From Saprospiraceae bacterium (GTDB taxonomy: Bacteria > Bacteroidota > Bacteroidia > Chitinophagales > Saprospiraceae), in contig JAHDEC010000031.1 in assembly GCA_020629035.1 (NCBI GenBank), forward strand, positions 1 to 38,168: a stretch of 38,168 bases of DNA. Direction: 5' to 3'. Made by a program: the position numbers and the translations under genes. The notes under the pieces are model-generated. The model had not been told where the DNA came from. It did not search any database and was given only the letters and a program-made list of their open reading frames with translations. This document shows positions 31,911 through 38,168 of the stretch, in pieces. Position 1 is the first letter of the stretch, and each line of letters opens with the position of its first letter.

Positions 31911-33461
31911 GTGGAGAAGGAAATCATCATACATTCCAATCCCAAAGAAATAGAATTAGCAATAGTTGAAGATCAGCGTCTAGTAGAAATACATAGACAA
32001 AAAAAAGATTTTCAGTTTACTGTAGGTGATATTTTTCTTGGAAGCATAAAGCAATTACGACAAGACTTAAATGCAACATTTGTAGACATAGGCGATCGTA
32101 GCGATGCTTTTTTGCACTATACAGACTTAGGACCTCAAATTAATTCTGTCAAAAGATATACAAATCTGGTGATCAACCAGAACCATAAAACACATTCTCT
32201 AAAAGACTTTCGACTAGAACCTGAAAACCCAAAAGATGGAAAAATTAGACAAGTTTTTGATCGTAGGGAGTTTTGTTTGGTCCAAATACTAAAAGAACCC
32301 ATCTCCACAAAAGGTCCAAGACTAACGTGTGAAATTACCTTACCAGGAAGATTTGTAGTTCTCACTCCATTCGAAGATATGGTGGCCGTATCTAAAAAGA
32401 TAATGGATGATGATGAACGAAAACGACTAAAAACCCTAGTCGAAAGCATCAAACCTGCTAAATTTGGAGTCATTATAAGGACAGCAGCAAAAGGAAAAAG
32501 AGTCGCTGATCTGCATGATGAAATAAGAATGCTAGAAAATCGATGGAAGTTGATTTTTGAGGAATTACAAAAGGAAAAAAAGCCAAGAAAACTCTTAAGT
32601 GAGATAGATAAAACGGGTACAATTATCAGAGATATGCTTAATGATTCTTTTAATAGAATCACGATGGATTTTAAACCGGACTTTGATGCTACTCAAGAAT
32701 ACTTAAAGAACATCGCTCCTGAAAAGACTAAAATCCTAAAACACTACAAAGGAAATAAGCACATCTTTGACCAGTTTCACATTAATAAACAAATCAAATC
32801 TAGTTTCGGAAAAGCTCCCACACTAAAGAGTGGCGCATATATAATTATAGAGCACACTGAAGCAATGCATGTGATTGATGTAAATAGTGGGCCAAAGTCC
32901 AATAGAGAAAATCAGGAAGAAACAGCTCTTAGGGTAAATGTGGAGACAGCAAAAGAGATTGCAAGGCAGTTAAGACTCAGAGATATAGGCGGTTTAATTA
33001 TTATCGATTTTATCGATATGCGTAAAGGCGAAAACAAGTCTACGCTCTACAAAGCAATGAGGGAATACATGCGCAATGACAGAGCCCAACATACGATTTT
33101 GCCTTTAAGTAAATTTGGTCTGATGCAGATAACTCGACAACGAGTTAAACCATCGGTAAAAATTGATACCATGGAAGTTTGTCCATCTTGTGATGGATCT
33201 GGAAAAATTAATGCATCGACACTTATCACCGAGGATATAGCTAGAGATTTGGATTATATTATGAATAACATGCCTAATTCAAAACTCTCATTACACGTTC
33301 ACCCTTTTGTATACGCCTTTTTGAAAAAGGGCTTAAAAAGCGAACAAGTACAATGGTTCATGAAGTATAAAAAATGGATAAAAATCAATGCTGAACCATC
33401 TTTCAATTTGAACAAATACAAGTTTTTCAACAACTTTGAAGACGAAATTCGATTAAACTAG
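31911..33461 (+). CDS. rng: Ribonuclease G/E family endoribonuclease
   Basis: An RNase G-type enzyme of 516 residues that should cut single-stranded AU-rich RNA and help process 16S rRNA. S1 domain at about 36-130 (FTVGDIFLGSIKQL...FVDIGDRSDAFLHYTDL); DNase I-like catalytic residues Asp323 (IDVNSG 322-327) and Asp366 (IIIDFIDM); zinc-link CPSC at 424-427. It lacks the long scaffold C-terminus of RNase E. GTG start at 31911. The upstream gap (31787-31910) holds the terminator but I could not assign a confident promoter. Confidence 0.95.
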   Translation: MEKEIIIHSNPKEIELAIVEDQRLVEIHRQKKDFQFTVGDIFLGSIKQLRQDLNATFVDIGDRSDAFLHYTDLGPQINSVKRYTNLVINQNHKTHSLKDFRLEPENPKDGKIRQVFDRREFCLVQILKEPISTKGPRLTCEITLPGRFVVLTPFEDMVAVSKKIMDDDERKRLKTLVESIKPAKFGVIIRTAAKGKRVADLHDEIRMLENRWKLIFEELQKEKKPRKLLSEIDKTGTIIRDMLNDSFNRITMDFKPDFDATQEYLKNIAPEKTKILKHYKGNKHIFDQFHINKQIKSSFGKAPTLKSGAYIIIEHTEAMHVIDVNSGPKSNRENQEETALRVNVETAKEIARQLRLRDIGGLIIIDFIDMRKGENKSTLYKAMREYMRNDRAQHTILPLSKFGLMQITRQRVKPSVKIDTMEVCPSCDGSGKINASTLITEDIARDLDYIMNNMPNSKLSLHVHPFVYAFLKKGLKSEQVQWFMKYKKWIKINAEPSFNLNKYKFFNNFEDEIRLN

Positions 33462-34469
33462 GTGATACCTAATTCGTTTTTACAAACAAAAAGAAACATA
33501 CTCATTTGTGTGCTAAATTGGGGACTAGGGCACGCCACTAGAATGATTCCCATCATCGAAAAATGTAAGGCAAATGGGTCTAAAATCATCATTTGTGCAG
33601 ATGGTTTAGCTTATGATTTCTTATCGGGTGAATTCCCGAATCTAGATTTTGAAAAACTTCCAGGATATAATATCAAATATGCTAGCCGATGGAATGCGCT
33701 CCATCTAGCTTTTCAAGCGTGGAAAATACCCAGAGCTATTCGAAAAGAACAAAAAGCTATATACCGGCTGATTAAGAAACATAAACCGGACTTTATACTT
33801 TCAGACAACAGATATGGTTGTTACTCAAAAGATATAGACTCCATTATTTTAACACATCAAACTCATTTGTTTGTAAACAAATGGTACCATGTTTTTCCCA
33901 ATGCATTCCTAGATAGACAATTAGCTAATTTCGATGAAGTTTGGATTCCAGATAATGACAAACAACAACTTTCGGGAAAATTAAGCACTACTAAGCACCC
34001 TAAAGTTAACTTCATTGGGCCTTTGTCTAGCTTAGAAAAAACAAGGATTAAAAAGAAGACAGATATCTTAGTTATTTTATCCGGCATTGAACCTCAAAGA
34101 AGCCTATTGGAAGAACGTTTATTGGAGCTAAATCTTGAACAAAAATACAGTGTCAAATGGATAAGAGGCACAAAAGCACCAAGCAAGCAAACTATAAATA
34201 AAGACATCGAGGTGGTGAATTTAGCACAAAGAGAAGTTTTAAATCAATGGATGAATGAATCCAAATTAGTTATAACTAGATGTGGATATAGTTCTGTAAT
34301 GGATTTGGTAAGTATGCAACAGCAAGCAATGTTGATACCTACACCTGGCCAACAAGAACAAATCTACCTTGGAAAGCATTTAGCAGATCATGCGCTATTT
34401 ACGGTTGTTAATCAAGATGATCTTTCTACCGATGCTGGAAATCTGATTTCCGAATTGATTAATAATTGA
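33462..34469 (+). CDS. MurG-like glycosyltransferase (GT28 C-terminal type)
   Basis: A 335-residue GT-B protein. N-terminal ILICVLNWGLGHATRMIPI carries the G-H-A-T-R loop typical of MurG-like enzymes, and the C-terminal ITRCGYSSVMDLVSMQQQAMLIPTPGQQEQIYLG resembles the nucleotide-sugar binding half. Soluble, no membrane helix. The acceptor is unknown. GTG start at 33462, directly after the rng TAG (TAG-GTG), so translation is probably coupled to rng. Confidence 0.85.
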   Translation: MIPNSFLQTKRNILICVLNWGLGHATRMIPIIEKCKANGSKIIICADGLAYDFLSGEFPNLDFEKLPGYNIKYASRWNALHLAFQAWKIPRAIRKEQKAIYRLIKKHKPDFILSDNRYGCYSKDIDSIILTHQTHLFVNKWYHVFPNAFLDRQLANFDEVWIPDNDKQQLSGKLSTTKHPKVNFIGPLSSLEKTRIKKKTDILVILSGIEPQRSLLEERLLELNLEQKYSVKWIRGTKAPSKQTINKDIEVVNLAQREVLNQWMNESKLVITRCGYSSVMDLVSMQQQAMLIPTPGQQEQIYLGKHLADHALFTVVNQDDLSTDAGNLISELINN

Positions 34470-34500
34470 CAATTTTACACATAAACCGACAGGAATATAA

Positions 34501-34540
34501 GCCATTTTGTCACTAAAAAGCGAATGGCATACCCTTTGAA
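34501..34540 (+). promoter_or_regulatory. Sigma-54-like promoter and inverted repeat before htpG
   Basis: TGGCATACCCTTTGA (34525-34539) resembles the -24/-12 pattern TGGCAC-N5-TTGC: GG at 34526-34527, ten bases, then G at 34538 and A where C is usual. Upstream, GCCATT (34501-34506) and AATGGC (34523-34528) form a perfect six-base inverted repeat across TTTTGTCAC. The start would be near 34551, about 20 bases before the ATG. No Bacteroidota TAnnTTTG box was found here, so this is the best candidate, but it is not proven. Confidence 0.5.
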
Positions 34541-34571
34541 AAAGAAAGAATAGAAAAAATAAAAAACAAGC

Positions 34572-36437
34572 ATGCAGAAAGGAAATATATCAGTACAAAC
34601 GGAAAACATCTTCCCAATAATCAAACAATTTCTCTATTCTGATCAAGAAATATTTTTGAGAGAATTGGTTTCAAACGCAACAGATGCAACTCAAAAGCTA
34701 AAAACCTTAGCTTCTAAAGGAGAATATAAAGGCAAACTAGATGATCTAAGAATTGAAATCATTTTAAATGAAGAAGAAAAAACCTTAACCATTAGAGATA
34801 AAGGTATCGGGATGACCGAAGAAGAAGTAATGAAGTACTTAAATCAAGTGGCTTTTTCTTCTGCACAAGAGTTCTTAGATAAATACAAAGAAGATGCGTC
34901 TATTATTGGTCATTTTGGTCTAGGTTTTTATTCTGCTTTTATGGTTGCAGAGCGAGTGGATGTATTAACAAAATCGCATAAAAAAGCTAAAGCAGTAAAG
35001 TGGAGTTGTACAGGCAGTCCTGAATATACTTTAGAAGACATTGACAAAAAAGAAAGAGGAACTGATATCGTACTTCACATTTCTGAAGACAGTACGGAAT
35101 ATTTAGCCAAAGCTAGAATTCAAGAGTTACTCGATAAATATTGTAAGTTCTTACCTATTGAGATTCAATTTGGGACGACAACAGTTACTGAATACGAAGG
35201 AGAAGGTGAGGATAGAAAGGAAATAAAAACCGAAAAGGATAATATTATTAATAACCCTAATCCTATTTGGAAAAAGAAACCAGCAAGTTTAAAGGAGGAA
35301 GATTACAAATCATTTTATAAAGAATTGTATCCATATTCAACAGAACCATTATTTTGGATACACCTGAATATTGACTTTCCATTTAACCTGACAGGAATCT
35401 TGTATTTCCCTAAGCTAAATAATAGCCTAGAAGTACAAAAAAACAAAATCCAACTTTACTCAAATCAGGTGTACATCACTGATAATGTACAAGACATTGT
35501 TCCTGAGTTTTTAATGTTACTTCACGGTGTAATTGACTCACCAGATATTCCATTAAACGTTTCTAGAAGTTACTTGCAGGCAGATGCCAATGTTAAGAAA
35601 ATATCAGGATACATATCTAAGAAAGTAGCAGAAAAACTTAAGTCCTTATTTAAAAAAGATAGAGAAGCTTACCAAGAAAAGTGGGGAGACATTGGTGTTT
35701 TTGTGAAATACGGAATGATATCAGATGAGAAGTTCCATGATCGCGCAAAAGACTTTGTCTTACTAAAGAACACGACAGGAGAATTCCATACTATCGAAGA
35801 ATATCAAGAAAAAATAAAAACAGAACAAACGGATAAGCACGATAAGCTAATTCACATTTACTCTAATCAGATCAGTGACCAACTCAGTTACATAGAATCA
35901 GCCAAGGCAAAAGGATATGATGTATTAGTCTTAGATCATGTGATTGATAACCATTTTGCTCAGCATCTAGAGCAAAAGCTTAATAATACAACCTTTGTAA
36001 GAGTCGATTCAGAAACAGCGGATAAATTGGTTCAGAAGGATGAAACAACAGAATCTGTATTAACTGATAAAGAACAAGAAAAAGTCAAGAGCATTTTTGC
36101 CAGTTCACTAGGAGAAAGTCAGTCAGTCGAACTAAGAAATCTTGCTACCAGTGATTTGCCGGTTATGATTACCAAACCTGAATTTATGCGTCGAATGAAA
36201 GAAATGCAAGCGATGCAGGGCATGAATATGGAAGCTTTTGGTGATATGCATAATATAGTGGTAAATACAAACCATCCGCTCATTGCAGGGAAGATGTTGA
36301 AAATGCGTAGTGAAGAAAAGAAAAACAAGTTTGCCGAATACCTTTATATGCTAGCTAAGGTGAACCAAAAGATGTTAAGTGGAGAGGATATGAGCAAGTT
36401 TATGAATATGAGTGTGGAATTTTTACAAGAAAACTAA
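34572..36437 (+). CDS. htpG: Molecular chaperone HtpG (Hsp90)
   Basis: An Hsp90 ATPase of 621 residues. N-terminal ATP fold: IFLRELVSNATDATQKL (catalytic Glu and Asn), IRDKGIGMTEEEV, GHFGLGFYSAFMVA. Middle domain VQDIVPEFLMLLHGVIDSPDIPLNVSRSYLQ, then the C-terminal dimerisation part. Full length. Upstream lies the sigma-54-like element (34501-34540) rather than a sigma-A box, which suggests stress-dependent expression by an unusual factor. Monocistronic. Confidence 0.97.
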   Translation: MQKGNISVQTENIFPIIKQFLYSDQEIFLRELVSNATDATQKLKTLASKGEYKGKLDDLRIEIILNEEEKTLTIRDKGIGMTEEEVMKYLNQVAFSSAQEFLDKYKEDASIIGHFGLGFYSAFMVAERVDVLTKSHKKAKAVKWSCTGSPEYTLEDIDKKERGTDIVLHISEDSTEYLAKARIQELLDKYCKFLPIEIQFGTTTVTEYEGEGEDRKEIKTEKDNIINNPNPIWKKKPASLKEEDYKSFYKELYPYSTEPLFWIHLNIDFPFNLTGILYFPKLNNSLEVQKNKIQLYSNQVYITDNVQDIVPEFLMLLHGVIDSPDIPLNVSRSYLQADANVKKISGYISKKVAEKLKSLFKKDREAYQEKWGDIGVFVKYGMISDEKFHDRAKDFVLLKNTTGEFHTIEEYQEKIKTEQTDKHDKLIHIYSNQISDQLSYIESAKAKGYDVLVLDHVIDNHFAQHLEQKLNNTTFVRVDSETADKLVQKDETTESVLTDKEQEKVKSIFASSLGESQSVELRNLATSDLPVMITKPEFMRRMKEMQAMQGMNMEAFGDMHNIVVNTNHPLIAGKMLKMRSEEKKNKFAEYLYMLAKVNQKMLSGEDMSKFMNMSVEFLQEN

Positions 36438-36501
36438 ATAATAAGACTTAAATATTGGCCTCTATTAAGTTTAGAAATTAAGTAGATTTGCAGGCATTGT
36501 T

Positions 36502-37128
36502 ATGCAGTATTTTGGTGAAGGACTTTTATTCGGACTAGGATTAGCCTTTTCAATGGGGCCAATATTTATAGTTATTACACAAACATCCATACAACGCGGA
36601 TGGAAAGCTGGGCTATCCGTAGGTTTAGGAATTTGGTTCAGTGACATAGTATATATAGTCGCAAGTTTCTTATTTACACAAACCATTTCAGAAACCTTGG
36701 TTAATGAGCAAGTAAAGTTTTGGAGTGCGATGGCTGCTGCCTTGGTTCTTTTTGTTTTCGGTATGTATTTAATACTAACAAAAAGTGAGCTTGAGCAAGA
36801 AGAATTAAAGTTGAATGCTAAAAACTTTGCCCAATATTTTTCCAAAGGTTTTGTGGTTAATGGCTTAAACCCCTTTACTCCTATTTTTTGGTTCGGAATA
36901 ACTCCTACTTATATAATAGCTAGAGGATTAGATTTATCTGATAGTTTGTGGTGGCTAGCAGGCATTATGTTGATGATTATATTTTCAGATGCCATAAAAG
37001 TATCCTTAGCACAGCTTATACGTACAAAGCTTAATGAAAAGCATATGCGCTATATCTCATTTATAGCTGGATTTTCATTATTAATTATTGCCGTCTTTTT
37101 AGTTTACCAAGCGTTTTATCCCATTTAG
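36502..37128 (+). CDS. LysE family amino-acid exporter
   Basis: A 208-residue membrane protein with about six transmembrane segments and the LysE-family opening: GLLFGLGLAFSMGPIFIVITQTSIQRGWKAGLSVGLGIWFSD. The NGLNPFTPIFWFG loop is typical of the family. Expected role is export of amino acids or similar compounds; the substrate is not known. Its stop overlaps the convergent YgjP-like gene stop by 4 bases. A TAGATTTG box (36483-36490) sits just before it but without a good first box. Confidence 0.87.
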   Translation: MQYFGEGLLFGLGLAFSMGPIFIVITQTSIQRGWKAGLSVGLGIWFSDIVYIVASFLFTQTISETLVNEQVKFWSAMAAALVLFVFGMYLILTKSELEQEELKLNAKNFAQYFSKGFVVNGLNPFTPIFWFGITPTYIIARGLDLSDSLWWLAGIMLMIIFSDAIKVSLAQLIRTKLNEKHMRYISFIAGFSLLIIAVFLVYQAFYPI

Positions 37129-37832
37129 AGGTAGTATTTATTACCATTCAGTTTCAGCCATTTTTCATGATGCCTATACTCAGGACAGTGTTTTTCTACT
37201 AAATGCCAAAACCTATTGGAGTGATTTAATTCGATGAGATGACATAACTCATGTATTATTACATACTTCCTGACCTCGAATGGTAAAAGAAGCAATCTTA
37301 TAGATAGGTTTATATTTCCAGTATTACTGCAGCTCCCCCAATTACTAAAATTGTCCTTTAGTTTTATTGATTTTATAGATCCTTGAATCGTTTCATCATT
37401 AATAGATAACACTTCTCTTTCTATAGTTTGCTTAAATACTTTTTTTAGTGTGCCAATGACGCCTTTCCTCATAAACTCTGGATCTGCGTCAAAAGGAGCT
37501 TTAATTTGTAAAGAATCTCCATCTAATTTTCCAGATATCGTTTTTCTTTCCTCTTCTTTTATCGATAAAAAGAGTTTTTGATTCATTATTTCGATGATAT
37601 TTTCCTGGAAATAATCCTTAATAGTGTATCGATTTAGAAATCCAGGGTTATTTCGCTCCAATTTTTCGAGCCAAACATCCAACTTTCTAGTGATTTTAGA
37701 AAAATCTTTGTTGGTATACCAAAGCGGAATTTGAACTAAAATGAACTTTCTTCCGGCGGAAAATCGCTCAGTTAGTCTAAATTCCTTTTGAACTTTAGCA
37801 CGTATTTTTTTATCCTTTAACGAGATATACAT
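37125..37832 (-). CDS. YgjP-like M48-fold metallopeptidase (DUF45/WLM type)
   Basis: A 235-residue soluble protein with zinc motif HELCH at 194-198 and the third ligand His204 (LIELNHSNRFW). The NWGSCSN motif (164-170) just before the beta strand is the SRWGSCS signature of YgjP-like proteins, and the C-terminus (HCPEYRHHEKWL) is also typical. Reported members are neutral zinc peptidases; target unknown. Convergent with the LysE gene; its upstream region is shared with the rRNA promoter. Confidence 0.88.
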   Translation of the reverse strand: MYISLKDKKIRAKVQKEFRLTERFSAGRKFILVQIPLWYTNKDFSKITRKLDVWLEKLERNNPGFLNRYTIKDYFQENIIEIMNQKLFLSIKEEERKTISGKLDGDSLQIKAPFDADPEFMRKGVIGTLKKVFKQTIEREVLSINDETIQGSIKSIKLKDNFSNWGSCSNTGNINLSIRLLLLPFEVRKYVIIHELCHLIELNHSNRFWHLVEKHCPEYRHHEKWLKLNGNKYYL

Positions 37833-37927
37833 TTATCTTTTTTAATATGTAAAAAGGCGCAATTTTTGCCTTTGTCTGAATGCAAATTTGAAACAATTTT
37901 TTTATTCCGAAATAAGGAAATATTTGT

Positions 37928-37957
37928 TTTGGAAAAACATAAATGTGTCTATATTTG
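37928..37957 (+). promoter_or_regulatory. rRNA operon promoter
   Basis: TTTG (37928-37931), 18 bases, then TATATTTG (37950-37957) match the Bacteroidota promoter pattern. The start should be near 37964, giving a leader of about 160 bases before the 16S rRNA. The upstream region is AT-rich. This is the strongest candidate in the gap 37833-38123, which contains no convincing gene. Confidence 0.75.
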
Positions 37958-37960
37958 CAA

Positions 37961-38123
37961 TCCCTTAGAAAATGAGGGAAAAAGATCATTGACAGAATTG
38001 AAGAAAGTAGCACTTGAAAAAGTAATATTAAAAAACGCAAGCGTAAGAACTAATAAATTTTAGATTCTTATAGATGCTTGGTAGGAATATCAGGTATTAA
38101 AAAGAGAGTCAACTAAAGATCAT
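37961..38123 (+). other. 16S rRNA leader region
   Basis: The transcribed leader begins with a small hairpin, TCCCT (37961-37965) and AGGGA (37975-37979). The block GATCATTGACAGAATTGAAG (37984-38003) resembles a short block I recall in other Bacteroidota rRNA leaders; an antitermination role is inferred. The remainder is AT-rich and I see no tRNA or gene in it. Confidence 0.45.

Positions 38124-38168
<45 letters not shown>

Noticed and set aside
37866-38063. Open frame of 65 codons on the plus strand across the rRNA promoter and leader
   Set aside because: It contains the promoter boxes and leader hairpin, has no recognisable protein features and lies where a transcribed rRNA leader is expected.

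Overview
This is ordinary core chromosome of a low-GC member of the Bacteroidota (Bacteroidetes). The phylum call rests on a GldD-type gliding lipoprotein, a PorW/SprE-type lipoprotein of the type IX secretion system, Bacteroidota-style promoters (TTTG, about 19 bases, then TAnnTTTG), an almost complete absence of Shine-Dalgarno sequences, and a 16S rRNA 5' end. I cannot name the genus. The window is cut by a partial tRNA gene (minus strand, left edge) and by the first bases of a 16S rRNA gene (plus strand, right edge). No phage, transposase, CRISPR array or defence locus is visible. All gaps between genes are shorter than 300 bases.

Layout. 1-2.8 kb: tRNA with promoter, ogt, gldD, then recA and a small conserved protein facing back. 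2.8-5.2 kb: a tight minus-strand operon of alkyltransferase-like protein, sulfotransferase, class IV aminotransferase and DUF2147 protein. 5.2-8.1 kb: a decayed TrpF-like barrel protein, then thrB-thrC. 8.2-11.4 kb: rsmA, YqeY protein, FAD monooxygenase and VOC protein. 11.5-15.3 kb: pdxA, a glucosaminidase, a DNA glycosylase, an AstE/AspA-like zinc hydrolase and a small acidic protein. 15.3-17.6 kb: membrane protein, GT2 glycosyltransferase and DsbA-like protein. 17.7-24 kb: porW, radC and an MsbA-like ABC exporter, with a divergent M23 peptidase. 24-28.5 kb: a secreted protein with eight exact 51-residue repeats, and an M14 carboxypeptidase. 28.5-30.3 kb: yicC, gmk and apaG. 30.5-34.5 kb: HU/IHF, a TPR lipoprotein, a 30-residue basic protein, rng and a MurG-like glycosyltransferase. 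34.6-38.2 kb: htpG, a LysE exporter, a YgjP-like metallopeptidase and the rRNA promoter and leader.

Themes. Genome maintenance is well represented (recA, radC, ogt, an alkyltransferase-like protein and an AlkA-like glycosylase). Ribosome and RNA functions recur (rsmA, rng, yicC, HU, a probable bS22/mS38-like mini-protein and the rrn operon). Envelope and secretion genes (gldD, porW, M23, glucosaminidase, ABC exporter, glycosyltransferases) fill much of the rest.

I see no convincing undescribed multi-gene system. The observations most worth a second look are the 30-residue bS22/mS38-like ORF, the sigma-54-like promoter of htpG, the repeat protein with an unrecognised C-terminal domain, the TrpF-like protein that lost its catalytic cysteine, and the alkyltransferase-like/sulfotransferase/aminotransferase operon.
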